The notes beneath the pieces were generated by a model, which was not told the DNA's origin, ran no database searches, and was given only the letters and a program-made list of their open reading frames with translations. Positions 53,142 through 61,338 of a stretch of DNA of 64,000 nucleotides are shown piece by piece. The position numbers and the translations under genes were made by a program. The DNA comes from Actinomycetales bacterium. GTDB taxonomy: Bacteria > Actinomycetota > Actinomycetes > Mycobacteriales > Micromonosporaceae. The stretch spans positions 62,001-126,000 of the forward strand of contig PKFB01000080.1 of the NCBI GenBank assembly GCA_002919305.1, in the 5' to 3' direction. Numbering within the stretch: position 1 is the first letter of the stretch; every line of letters starts with the position of its first letter.

Positions 53142-55244
53142 TCAGCTGATCGAAAACAGATCCAGTTGCCGCGGCGCTGGATCCGGGCGCGCCTGTGGTT
53201 GGTGGGTGGCGCGGAAGGTGAGGCGTGTTCGTTCCTGCTCGGCGCGGTTCAGGCCGTACCGGCGCGCGATGTGGTGCACCTTAGCCGTCAAGTTTCGCTG
53301 GTAGCTGGCCTCCGCGTACGAGCCTCGTCCGTACAACTGTCGATAGCGGGGGAGCAGGTGAGGATGCTCCCGGGCCAGCCAGGTGCGGTACCACTCCCGG
53401 GCCCCGGGGCGCAGGTGGAGCACGAGCGGGATTACCCGGCTCGCCCCGGCCTGAGCGATCGCGCGGATCGTGTGCTCGAGCTGTTCGTCAGAGTCGGTCA
53501 GGCCAGGCAGGATCGGCGCTAGGAGGACCTCGCAGCTCAAGCCGGCCTCGGTGAGGGCGGTGACCACCTCTAGACGACGCTCCGGGCTCGGAGTGCCCGG
53601 TTCCACCGAACGCCACAGCGTCTTGTCGAGGAAGCCGACCGAGACCGCCAGCTCGACCTGGGTGACCTCGGCCGCCTGCCGCAGCAGCGGAAGATCCCGC
53701 AGGATCAGGGTCCCTTTAGTCAGGATGGAAAACGGATTGGCGAAGTCCCGCAGGGTCTCCAGGATCGGCGGCATCAGGGCGTAACGCCCTTCGGCGCGCT
53801 GGTAGCAGTCGACGTTGGTCCCCATTGCGATGGGCTCACCCCGCCACCGTGGCATGGCCAGCTCACGGCGCAGCAGCTCCCCGGCGTTGACCTTTACCAC
53901 TACCCGGGTGTCGAAGTCCCGGCCGGTGTCCAGGTCCAGATAGGTGTGGCTGTGGCGGGCGAAGCAGTTGTGGCTGACCACCCCATTGGCGATGAAGTCG
54001 CCGGTGCCGGTGGTGATGTCGAACAGCGGCAGCTCCATACCCAGCGGCTCGACGCTGACCACACCCAGCCGCCCGGTCACCTCGATTCCGCGTGCGCCGA
54101 TGTCACGTTTGCGACTGCTGGCGGGGTCAACGCTCTGCAGGAAGCGCAGATGCTCGGCGAAGCCACCGTCGACCGTGATGGGTTCGAGGTGCCCGAACGT
54201 TTCGGGGTCGACCGCCCCAGGACGAAATCCCAGGTCATTCAGGGCGGAGAGTACCCACGCCCGGATTTCCGGATCGGAGTGGACGATCGCCAAAGTACGC
54301 CCGGTGAAGCTACCGACAGCGTCGTACACGCCCGCCAGGAAACCGGCGTACCACTGTGGGGTGGGGGCCGGCGGCCATTGGATCAGCCGTCTGATGCGGC
54401 GATCGTCGCCCCCGGCCAGCCGGGTAGCGCCTCGGGTAGCCCGGCGCTGGGCGCCGGCGCCGGCAGGTACGGCGGCGTAGAACAGGAACTGACTGTCCAC
54501 CGCCTCAAACTCCCGAAGGTAGCGGCGGGCCCGGCGCAGCGCCGCCGGCTCCACCATGGCCGACCGGAGGCGGTGGGCGAGCCCACCGTTGTGGCCGCGT
54601 CGCCCATAGCCGGGGGAGCCGACATGCCCACCGCCGCGGATCAGTCCACATAGGTAACCACGCCGGTACGCGTCAGACTCCTCGGGAGGATCGGCGAAGC
54701 GACCGGTGCCCACCAGGACGTCGTCACAGGTCAGGGCGGGCAGGTGCCCGTCCAGGTCAGCGACGTGTACCCACCCGCGTTCCGTGAGAAAGCGGTGTTC
54801 CCCGCTGGTCACCAACCGGGTCCCGTCCTCCAAGGTCACGCGGTACGCGGGTTTGACGGTCGACCAGTGGTCTAGGACCTGGGTGGCGATGTAGCGGCGT
54901 CGGGTGCCCTCCATGACGGTGCCGCAGATCTCGTCGCCGACTTTCAGGTCGGCCAGCGCCTTGGTGCTGCCGTCCGCCATCAGGATCCGGGTGTCCCCGG
55001 ACAGGCAGTAGACGCATGCGTGGGAGCAGCCGCGATAGGGGTTGACGGTCCAGCGGAAGGGGACCCGCGAGCCCTCCGGCACCTTATTGATGATCGATTT
55101 GGCTTGTATCTCGTAGAACGTCATGCCGCGGAAGCCGGGGGTGTCGAAGGTCCGTACGGTCGCCCCCCGGATCGCCAGCGGCAACTCGGGTGCGGTGGGG
55201 GTTCGATCCTGATCGGGCCGAGCGGTCAGATGATCCCAGCGCAT
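53142..55244 (-). CDS. Rv2578c-type radical SAM protein interrupted by an intein
   Basis: 700 residues from the ATG MRWDHLTARP; the ATG nine codons upstream lies inside the LexA box. The extein is about 353 residues: radical SAM Cys motif C73-SHA-C77-VY-C80, SPB_LF/SplB-like barrel with NVDCYQRAEGRY and FSILTKGTL, and a C-terminal QLDLF. An intein occupies residues 80-426: it starts at the third motif Cys (CLSGDTRILMADG) and ends in VVSHN followed by Cys427 (CFARHSH). Splicing recreates CxxxCxxC for the [4Fe-4S] cluster. Family members resemble spore photoproduct lyase. DNA-damage control is indicated by the LexA box. Minus-strand monocistronic gene. Confidence 0.92.
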   Translation of the reverse strand: MRWDHLTARPDQDRTPTAPELPLAIRGATVRTFDTPGFRGMTFYEIQAKSIINKVPEGSRVPFRWTVNPYRGCSHACVYCLSGDTRILMADGSTKALADLKVGDEICGTVMEGTRRRYIATQVLDHWSTVKPAYRVTLEDGTRLVTSGEHRFLTERGWVHVADLDGHLPALTCDDVLVGTGRFADPPEESDAYRRGYLCGLIRGGGHVGSPGYGRRGHNGGLAHRLRSAMVEPAALRRARRYLREFEAVDSQFLFYAAVPAGAGAQRRATRGATRLAGGDDRRIRRLIQWPPAPTPQWYAGFLAGVYDAVGSFTGRTLAIVHSDPEIRAWVLSALNDLGFRPGAVDPETFGHLEPITVDGGFAEHLRFLQSVDPASSRKRDIGARGIEVTGRLGVVSVEPLGMELPLFDITTGTGDFIANGVVSHNCFARHSHTYLDLDTGRDFDTRVVVKVNAGELLRRELAMPRWRGEPIAMGTNVDCYQRAEGRYALMPPILETLRDFANPFSILTKGTLILRDLPLLRQAAEVTQVELAVSVGFLDKTLWRSVEPGTPSPERRLEVVTALTEAGLSCEVLLAPILPGLTDSDEQLEHTIRAIAQAGASRVIPLVLHLRPGAREWYRTWLAREHPHLLPRYRQLYGRGSYAEASYQRNLTAKVHHIARRYGLNRAEQERTRLTFRATHQPQARPDPAPRQLDLFSIS
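53967..55007 (-). mobile_element. Class 1 intein with degenerate LAGLIDADG homing endonuclease
   Basis: 347 codons. Splicing blocks are present: block A Cys1 in CLSGDTRILMADG, block B TSGEHRFL with TxxH, block F LFDITTGTGDFIANG and block G VVSHN/C. The endonuclease motifs are YLCGLIRGGGH (the active Asp is replaced by Gly) and FLAGVYDAVGS, so the homing nuclease is probably dead or weak while splicing should work. Insertion is exactly between Tyr79 and the third Fe-S Cys. Confidence 0.9.
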
Positions 55245-55252
55245 GGCGTTAG

Positions 55253-55268
55253 TCGAACATATGTTCGA
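55253..55268. promoter_or_regulatory. LexA (SOS) box upstream of the radical SAM gene
   Basis: Perfect 16-bp palindrome tcgaacatatgttcga, matching the actinobacterial LexA consensus TCGAAC-N4-GTTCGA. It ends eight bases before the ATG at 55244, and TTGACA (55274-55279, minus strand) just upstream fits a -35 box, so LexA would block the promoter. Confidence 0.9.
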
Positions 55269-55525
55269 CATGGTGTCAAGAACGGAGTGTCATACTCGCG
55301 TGGACCTGGTCGATGGTTTTTCGAACCTTTCTAGGGATATGGGTATGTTAGCGCCTTTCTTTATCTAAAGAACGGTGCGCGGTTAGTGTGTAGTGAGTCG
55401 GAATCCTCAGGTGTGGTGGCGTACCGCGTGCTATCGCGTGCGGTGTGAAGCGACGTGCCGGGCCGTGCGTCGCGTTCCGCCGTCGGTGACGCGGGATTCC
55501 CGATACCACCTGGCACGATAGGTGG

Positions 55526-55945
55526 GTGACTGAGAGCCGGCCCACCTTCCTCTACGACGGGGACTGCGCCTTCTGCTCCGCCTGTGCCCGTTTCATCGAA
55601 CGCCGGATGCGAACCAGCGCGGTCGTGATCCCTTGGCAGTTCGCCGATCTTGACAGCCTCGGCGTTACGCAGCAGCAAGCCGAGGAAGCGGTGCAGTGGA
55701 TCGACGTGGACGGTCGGGTCGCCAGCGGCCCGGAGGGCATCGCGCGGCTACTGGTCGACTCCGGCTCCTACTGGCGCCCGTTGGGGTGGCTGCTCGGTCT
55801 GCGCCCGGTGCTGTGGCTGGCGTGGCCGGCCTACCGCTGGGTGGCGCGTAACCGTCACCGGATGCCCGGCGGCACCGCCGCCTGTTCCTTGCCTCAGGCG
55901 CAACGCGACCAGTTGCGGGCCCGCGGCGATTCCGCAGCGGGCTAA
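55526..55945 (+). CDS. DUF393 (DCC family) thiol-disulfide oxidoreductase-like protein
   Basis: 139 residues with YDGDCAFCSAC near the start (C14 and C17 form the CxxC) and the family pattern WIDVDGRVASGPEGIARLL; a membrane-associated hydrophobic stretch (GWLLGLRPVLWLAWPAYRWVA in part) follows. DUF393 proteins often co-occur with HTTM proteins, as here. GTG start at 55526. The upstream 254 bp (55272-55525) hold an AT-rich stretch with a hairpin ttcttt-atct-aaagaa (55357-55372) and no gene. Confidence 0.9.
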   Translation: MTESRPTFLYDGDCAFCSACARFIERRMRTSAVVIPWQFADLDSLGVTQQQAEEAVQWIDVDGRVASGPEGIARLLVDSGSYWRPLGWLLGLRPVLWLAWPAYRWVARNRHRMPGGTAACSLPQAQRDQLRARGDSAAG

Positions 55946-56000
55946 GGTCCGTCTAGGCACAACGGCGCGTCGAGGACGGGGAGAAGCCGAATAAAGATAA

Positions 56001-56035
56001 GGGCCGGAACCCCTGCGTTATGACTGGCCCGGCCC
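56001..56035. terminator. Hairpin between DUF393 and HTTM genes
   Basis: gggccgg (56001-56007) / ccggccc (56029-56035), 21-base loop, between convergent stop codons. Confidence 0.6.
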
Positions 56036-56056
56036 AAGAGCACCACGGTTTCGCCG

Positions 56057-56968
56057 TTAAGAGTCGGAGAGCGCATCGGCGGTGGCGGATTGAGAACGGG
56101 ACTTACCCGCCAGCTGGGGGAACCGGGCCCGTACCCACTGCACCGGCCGGATCCGCTCCAAAGGCAGGAAGCACAGCATCGCCACCAGGTGGGGCCAGAA
56201 GGCGATCGTGAGCGACGCGTACGTCACCGCGTGGAACGAATAGAAGAACGCGATGATCCCGTACTGGATCCGTTTGCGGACGAAGAAGACCGCCGGGCTG
56301 AGCAACTCGAAGGCGATGATGCCGAACTGGACAGCGACCAACAGACCAGGTACTTCGGTGGTCCAGTTGGAGAACACCGTGCCCCGGCGGAGCACCGCCC
56401 GGGTCAGGGTGGCCTCCCAGAGCCACTCGATCCCGCCGAACCGGAACTTCGCCCAGGCCGCCAGGAAGTAGGTCGCGATCACCGCTATCTGGGTCATCCG
56501 GATCACCCACCCCGCGGACTCCGACAGGGTGGGGTCGCCGTGCCGGGCGCGACCAAGGGTGGGCAGGAGCGCGAGAGCCAACAGGAAGGCGAAGTGGTCG
56601 TGGTCGACCTTCCCGTAGCTCATCGCGATGATCATCCACTCGAAATAGAGCACGAAGACCGCCCAGCCCAACAGGCGTGGAGCTCGTCCCGTGGCGGCTA
56701 GGGCGGTGAGGACCAGTAGGGCCCAATAGATGGTGTGCACCAGCCAGGCGTTGGGGGTGGGGAGCGGAAGAATGCGTCCGATGAAGAGCGGCTGGTACAG
56801 CTCACCTGGCACGTCTGCGTGCTCGACCACCCAGGGTGTGAAGAAGAGCAGGTCGAGGGCGACGAAGATATAGCAGATGGTGCGGAACGCTGCTATCCGG
56901 CCCAGCGGAACGGGTTCGGTAAACCAGCGGGCCAAGGACGGACCGATCTGCGTCGCGCGCGAGCTCAC
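56057..56968 (-). CDS. HTTM domain membrane protein
   Basis: 303 residues with about six membrane helices and the HTTM (horizontally transferred transmembrane) architecture known from vitamin K-dependent gamma-carboxylase: PLGRIAAFRTICYIFVALDLL start, MSYGKVDHDHFAFLLALALL, AAWAKFRFGGIEWL and AFFYSFHAVTYASLTI. Catalytic Lys of the carboxylase region is not certain. Bacterial substrates are unknown. The ATG overlaps the stop of the 185-residue partner gene. The DUF393 gene is convergent next to it. Confidence 0.9.
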   Translation of the reverse strand: MSSRATQIGPSLARWFTEPVPLGRIAAFRTICYIFVALDLLFFTPWVVEHADVPGELYQPLFIGRILPLPTPNAWLVHTIYWALLVLTALAATGRAPRLLGWAVFVLYFEWMIIAMSYGKVDHDHFAFLLALALLPTLGRARHGDPTLSESAGWVIRMTQIAVIATYFLAAWAKFRFGGIEWLWEATLTRAVLRRGTVFSNWTTEVPGLLVAVQFGIIAFELLSPAVFFVRKRIQYGIIAFFYSFHAVTYASLTIAFWPHLVAMLCFLPLERIRPVQWVRARFPQLAGKSRSQSATADALSDS

Positions 56969-57522
56969 GGGATGTCCTCCTCGGCGTGCCAGGTGACGAT
57001 GACTTCTTCGGTGCGGTTTCCGGTCGCCAGGCCGTCGCGTACCTCATGCCAGACCACGACGATGCTGATCTGGACTAGCGGTGGGGCATCCGGGTGACGC
57101 CGGTGGTACGCCTCGGCGACATAGGACAGCAGCTCCGGGTTCTCTTCGAACCGATGCACCTGTCCTTCGAACTCCGCTCGGCGTAAGCCGGTTGAACCGA
57201 CGCCCAGCGGGAATTCCTCGCCCTCCGCATTGATCGCCCGGATCCGGGTGTCCCGGACCGGCGCGTTAAGTTCATTGGAGGTCGAATACATCCGGAATGG
57301 GCCAAAGGGGAAGTGGTCGTCGTCTCCAAAGAAGGTGCCGGCCAGTAACAGGCCGATAACGACGAAGGCGACCGCTAGCCTCAGGGCGCGCCCCGTCGGA
57401 GACAGCCGCTGGATCTGGGGTTCTCCTCGCACGTCACGCAGTGTGGCACGAAACTCAAAAGACGTAGGCGCACCCGTAGAGACGTCTGGGACGGCCGGTC
57501 TGCTGGGGCAAGCGATATTCAC
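56965..57522 (-). CDS. Single-span membrane protein paired with HTTM protein
   Basis: 185 residues: cytoplasmic N-terminus, one membrane helix (about 46-65), then an outer domain that opens with FFGDDDHFPFGPFRMYS and continues as beta-rich sequence to ISIVVVWHEVRDGLATG. A protein of this type is commonly found before HTTM genes, with the same DDxFPFGPFRMY motif. Probably a partner or accessory of the HTTM protein. GTG start inside a palindrome (57520-57537). Function unknown. Confidence 0.82.
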   Translation of the reverse strand: MNIACPSRPAVPDVSTGAPTSFEFRATLRDVRGEPQIQRLSPTGRALRLAVAFVVIGLLLAGTFFGDDDHFPFGPFRMYSTSNELNAPVRDTRIRAINAEGEEFPLGVGSTGLRRAEFEGQVHRFEENPELLSYVAEAYHRRHPDAPPLVQISIVVVWHEVRDGLATGNRTEEVIVTWHAEEDIP

Positions 57523-57584
57523 AGTTCGGTAACTGTGATCTAGGTCGCAGCGGGAGCGCTCCCATATCCGTCACTATCAGTGAC
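57520..57584. promoter_or_regulatory. Cluster of three palindromes upstream of the HTTM operon
   Basis: cacagtt-cggt-aactgtg (57520-57537, overlapping the GTG start at 57522), gggagcgctccc (57552-57563) and gtcact-atc-agtgac (57570-57584). All are perfect and within 65 bp; likely operators of the divergent promoter region shared with the TrmH-type gene. Regulator unknown. Confidence 0.6.
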
Positions 57585-57757
57585 ACGAACGCGCGGGCGG
57601 CGGGCTGCCTTAGAAGGCCCCGCCGCTCGCTGCTGTTTGGAGCTCATTCCTCATCCGACCCTCAACAAGAACGTATGCGCAGGTCAGGGTCGGTGTGTCC
57701 CGAATGGGGCCGGGGCCGTGGTGAAGGCAGAAGGCGAGAATCAGGGAAGATGGCGCT

Positions 57758-58471
57758 GTGGCCCACGACAGCGTCGCTCGTTCTGAGATCACCCACAGCG
57801 ACATCAGCCGGGATGGATCCCCTCGAGCCGAAACAATCGGTCATGAGGTCGAAACACCTCAGATAGAAGTTGGGGTCGGCCCGTGGCAAGGTCCGTGGCC
57901 GGACGATCCGCGGTACGACCCGGAGCTACTCGCCTACGGGGACCGCCGCAATGTGGTCGACCGCTATCGCTACTGGAAACATGAGGCGATCGTCGCCGAC
58001 CTAGACACCCGTCGCCACGATTTCCACGTCGCGATCGAGAACTGGAAGCACGACTTGAACATCGGCACGGTGGTGCGTACCGCGAACGCCTTCCTGGCCC
58101 GTGAGGTGCACATCGTGGGGCGGCGGCGCTGGAACCGGCGGGGAGCGATGGTGACCGACCGGTATCAGCACATCCGGCATCACCCCACCATCGCGGACTT
58201 TCTCAACTGGGCCCGTAGCCAACAGCTGCCGATCATCGGGGTGGACAACCTGCCGGGAGCGACACCTTTAGAGACGGTCGAACTCCCGCGGCGGTGCGTG
58301 CTGTTATTCGGACAGGAAGGTCCTGGGCTGTCGCAGGAAGCCTGGGAGGCCTGCGACATGGTTTGCTCCATCGCCCAGTACGGCTCCACCCGGTCGATCA
58401 ATGCGGGAGTCGCCAGCGGTATCGCGATGCACGCGTGGATTCGGCAGCATGCGGGGCCGCCACCCGAATAA
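57758..58471 (+). CDS. SpoU/TrmH family RNA methyltransferase
   Basis: 237 residues. SPOUT knot motifs: ENWKHDLNIGTVVRTANAF (motif 1), LLFGQEGPGLSQEAWEACD (motif 2) and YGSTRSINAGVASGIAMHAW (motif 3) with the knot and catalytic Asn/Arg. The long N-terminus (WQGPWPDDPRYDPELLAYGDRRN, in part) is shared by actinobacterial members. It 2'-O-methylates rRNA or tRNA ribose; the target is not known. GTG start with GGGAAG eight bases before it. Confidence 0.92.
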   Translation: MAHDSVARSEITHSDISRDGSPRAETIGHEVETPQIEVGVGPWQGPWPDDPRYDPELLAYGDRRNVVDRYRYWKHEAIVADLDTRRHDFHVAIENWKHDLNIGTVVRTANAFLAREVHIVGRRRWNRRGAMVTDRYQHIRHHPTIADFLNWARSQQLPIIGVDNLPGATPLETVELPRRCVLLFGQEGPGLSQEAWEACDMVCSIAQYGSTRSINAGVASGIAMHAWIRQHAGPPPE

Positions 58472-58514
58472 TCTTCGGCGGGCCGATGGTCTTCAAACGA
58501 CAGCTTTTCCTCGT

Positions 58515-58520
58515 TACGGT
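58515..58520 (+). promoter_or_regulatory. Leaderless-type -10 box of the 58527 gene
   Basis: TACGGT exactly six bases before the GTG at 58527, placing the transcription start at the start codon. Confidence 0.55.
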
Positions 58521-58526
58521 GGCGGT

Positions 58527-59171
58527 GTGGGGGTAGCGGTGAGCTGCCCACGATGCGGTGGGCCGGTGCGGTCACCAGACCTGATGCACTCCGAGTGGCG
58601 GTGCGACATCCATGGTCCGGTGCTACCCCTTCATGTCGCCCGGCACATCAACCGGGACGTGATCGTCGCGACGACCCACCATTTACGGGTTCCCCTGTGG
58701 TGCCCCTGGCCGCTTTTAGCCGGCTGGACCGTCACCGGAGCCGGCTGGGCCGGCGACGATCGGAGCGGAGGCCGCGCCAGTGTGTTGTCCGTGAGCGCTC
58801 CCGGGCCACTGGGTGGGCCGGCGGACATCATGTTGATCGCCGAAGAGCCCGGCATTGGATTAGGGGCCCGATTCGCCGCCTTAACGGGTTTTGACCCTGG
58901 GGACCATCTCCTGGAGGCGGTACGCCGGTCAGCGGCGCACGCCAAGGTCAAGGCGGCCGGACACCCCACTCCCCTGTGGTCGGTCGCGTCGGTCGACGAC
59001 CGCGGCGTGTACGTAGGGGAGGCCAAGGGAGTCTGGTTGTACGCGGTGGCGTGGCCCGCGGCGGCCGCCTATCTCCTCGTGGAGGATCTCGTCCTTCACG
59101 ATCTGGTCGAATCGGTCCCAGGGGAGCTTGTGTTCGGTGCCCCCTGTCCCTACCTACACGGCACCGTCTGA
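58527..59171 (+). CDS. Conserved actinobacterial protein with N-terminal zinc ribbon
   Basis: 214 residues from GTG 58527; GTG 58539 (MSCPRCGG) is the alternative. CPRCGGPV and WRCDIHGPV form a zinc ribbon. The body (CPWPLLAGWTVTGAGWAGDD, DIMLIAEEPGIGLGARFAALTG, in part) matches a family in this position beside the SpoU gene in many actinobacteria (I believe DUF6758). It binds no obvious ligand by motif. Function unknown. Confidence 0.85.
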   Translation: MGVAVSCPRCGGPVRSPDLMHSEWRCDIHGPVLPLHVARHINRDVIVATTHHLRVPLWCPWPLLAGWTVTGAGWAGDDRSGGRASVLSVSAPGPLGGPADIMLIAEEPGIGLGARFAALTGFDPGDHLLEAVRRSAAHAKVKAAGHPTPLWSVASVDDRGVYVGEAKGVWLYAVAWPAAAAYLLVEDLVLHDLVESVPGELVFGAPCPYLHGTV

Positions 59172-59348
59172 TGCCAATCTGACCGTCATTGACTATTTGT
59201 TGTTGTCTTCGTCACCCACAGGCGTAAGCTTCCCGAGCGGACATGAACAGGGTTGAATATTAAGGCGAGACAGCACACTCATTCACGGTGCGGCGTGGTA
59301 ACTGATACTCTCGGTAGCACGTGCGGCAACGTGGGGAGGGGGAGGACG

Positions 59349-59507
59349 ATGATCAAAAGGCTATTCACCTGGGGTGGTGTGGCCTTCCTCATCTTCTTCA
59401 TGGCCATGCGGCCCGCGGCGGCCGCCGAGGTCGTGCGGTCGATCGGAGGTGGCATTATCGACGTGATGTCCGGTTTCGGGGCTTTCTTCGAGAGTCTCGT
59501 GGCGTAA
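59349..59507 (+). CDS. Small membrane protein
   Basis: 52 residues: MIKRLFTWGGVAFLIFFMAM is one membrane helix or uncleaved signal ending at PAAAAE, followed by a Gly-rich amphipathic helix (GGGIIDVMSGFGAFFESL). GGAGG lies just upstream of the ATG. Conserved small proteins of this kind precede the PH-domain gene in actinobacteria. Function unknown. Confidence 0.75.
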   Translation: MIKRLFTWGGVAFLIFFMAMRPAAAAEVVRSIGGGIIDVMSGFGAFFESLVA

Positions 59508-59516
59508 TCACCCCGC

Positions 59517-60344
59517 ATGCGCAGCGACGACGCGCGCGGACCACGGGATGCGGACAGGTGGGATACGGAACCTATCCCTGAACTGCCTGACCCGCCTCCA
59601 TCGTCGGCGGAATCGTCGGCACCCGAACCTTCAGCACCCGAGCCCTCCGCGCCACCTGATCTTTCCGTACCACCGCCTCCGCCGCTCTCCGCAACGGCCG
59701 AGGTTGAACTCGACGACACGCGTTACGACGCGTCGGGTCTTCCGATAGGCCCCCGTCGAGTGCTGCCACTGGAACCGGAACCTAGTGCGCTGATTTCGCG
59801 CTATCTGTTCCCCACAGAGCGATTCCGGGGAGAGTGGCGACGGCACTGGATCAGCCTGTCGTTGCATCTGTCGGTGGGGATCCTGGCGACCTTCGTCATG
59901 GGATACCTGACCGGGTACCTAGCCGAACGGCAGATGCGCGGACTGATGGGCGCCGTGGTCGTACTGTGGGTGATGGTGCTGGCCTGGATCGGCTGGCGCG
60001 TCCTCGACTGGTACTACGACCGCTTCGTCCTGACCAACAAACGGGTGATGGTCGTCAACGGCATCATCACTCGGCACGTCGCGATGATGCCGCTGTTGCG
60101 CGTCACCGACATGAAGTACGAGCAGTCGCCGTTAGGGCGGGCCTTGAACTACGGCACCTTCGTGTTGGAGTCCGCCGGCCAGGAGCAGGCACTGCGAGAG
60201 ATCAAGTATCTTCCCAACCCCAATGAGCTGTACCTGAGAGTCGTCGAGGAGATGTACGAGCCGGACGCCGTGGAGGCGCGGATGGGCCGCGGCGACGAGG
60301 AGACGAGCAGCGGGGGCGAGGAGCAGCGGACCGGGGACAGCTAG
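59517..60344 (+). CDS. PH domain (bPH_2, YdbS/YdbT-like) membrane protein
   Basis: 275 residues: a disordered Pro/Ser/Asp-rich N-terminus (1-75), two membrane helices (about 112-132 and 142-162) and a bacterial PH domain (about 165-250) with YDRFVLTNKRVMVVNGIITRH (in part), MMPLLRVTDMKYEQSPLGR and NYGTFVLESAGQEQAL. An acidic tail follows. bPH_2 proteins are of unclear membrane function. Ten bases after the small membrane protein gene. ATG 59517. Confidence 0.9.
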   Translation: MRSDDARGPRDADRWDTEPIPELPDPPPSSAESSAPEPSAPEPSAPPDLSVPPPPPLSATAEVELDDTRYDASGLPIGPRRVLPLEPEPSALISRYLFPTERFRGEWRRHWISLSLHLSVGILATFVMGYLTGYLAERQMRGLMGAVVVLWVMVLAWIGWRVLDWYYDRFVLTNKRVMVVNGIITRHVAMMPLLRVTDMKYEQSPLGRALNYGTFVLESAGQEQALREIKYLPNPNELYLRVVEEMYEPDAVEARMGRGDEETSSGGEEQRTGDS

Positions 60345-60359
60345 CTGTCCGGTGCGGCC

Positions 60360-61187
60360 GTGAGAATCGACCTTCACACCCATTCAGCGGCCAGCGACGG
60401 AACCCTCCCCCCGTCGCGGTTGTTAGAGGCCGCTGTTCAAGCGCGTCTGGACGTCATCGCCATCACCGATCACGACACCACGGCGGGATGGGACACCGTC
60501 AGGGAGGCCGTACCCGACGACATCGCCCTGGTACCGGGAATCGAGTTCTCCTGCCAATGGACAGGGGCCACCCCGCCCATCAGCCTGCACCTGCTGGGGT
60601 ACTTCATCGACCCGACATACCCACCGCTGGTAGCCGAGTTGGAGCGGTTGCGTCAGGCCCGCACCGAACGAGGCCGACGAACCGTGGAGCTGTTGCGCGC
60701 CGACGGTATCGACATCACCTGGGATGAGGTGGCGCGTATCGCGGCCGGGGCCCCGGTGGGGCGGCCACACATCGGCGCCGCCTTGGTGCGACGTGGTCTG
60801 GTCTCCACCATGGACGAGGCGTTCGCACCGCATTGGCTGGGTGAGCGCTACCGGATCCCAAAGGCCGACACCGATGTGTTCGTCGCGCTCGACCTTATTC
60901 ACCGGGCCGGTGGCGTCACGGTGTTCGCGCACCCCGCTGCCAGCCGGCGTGGGCGTATCGTCCCTGATCAGGCGATCGTCGAACTGGCCGCCGCCGGATT
61001 GACCGGGCTGGAGGTGGATCACCCCGACCACACCCCGGAGCAGCGGGCGCACGTTCGTGACCTGGCACGCGCGTTGGGTCTGGTGGTCACCGGGGGCAGT
61101 GATTTCCACGGTACGCACAAGACAGTGCCGTTAGGCGCTGAACTGACAGCGGTGGAGGAGTACGAGCGCCTACTGGCCGCCAGGTGA
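60360..61187 (+). CDS. PHP domain phosphoesterase (RNase AM/TrpH type)
   Basis: 275 residues. PHP metal motifs: RIDLHTHSAASDGTLPPS (HxH), ITDHDTTAGW, GIEFSCQW, VTVFAHPAAS and GSDFHGTHK. The layout matches 3',5'-nucleoside bisphosphate phosphatase/5'-3' exoribonuclease YciV (RNase AM) homologues. Probably degrades pAp or short RNA. GTG start 15 bases after the PH-domain gene stop, so likely the same transcript. Confidence 0.92.
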   Translation: MRIDLHTHSAASDGTLPPSRLLEAAVQARLDVIAITDHDTTAGWDTVREAVPDDIALVPGIEFSCQWTGATPPISLHLLGYFIDPTYPPLVAELERLRQARTERGRRTVELLRADGIDITWDEVARIAAGAPVGRPHIGAALVRRGLVSTMDEAFAPHWLGERYRIPKADTDVFVALDLIHRAGGVTVFAHPAASRRGRIVPDQAIVELAAAGLTGLEVDHPDHTPEQRAHVRDLARALGLVVTGGSDFHGTHKTVPLGAELTAVEEYERLLAAR

Positions 61188-61338
61188 CCCCTCAGCAGCG
61201 GTTACCACACCAGGCCCGGATGTGGCGTACCTAGCTTCCAGCGACGACTCCTGCAGCCTCCTGACCAGCGACAAGGCAAGATGTGAGTGGTGATCGTCAG
61301 CTATCGGCGGCTGGTGGCGTGCAGAGCGAGGAGACGGC

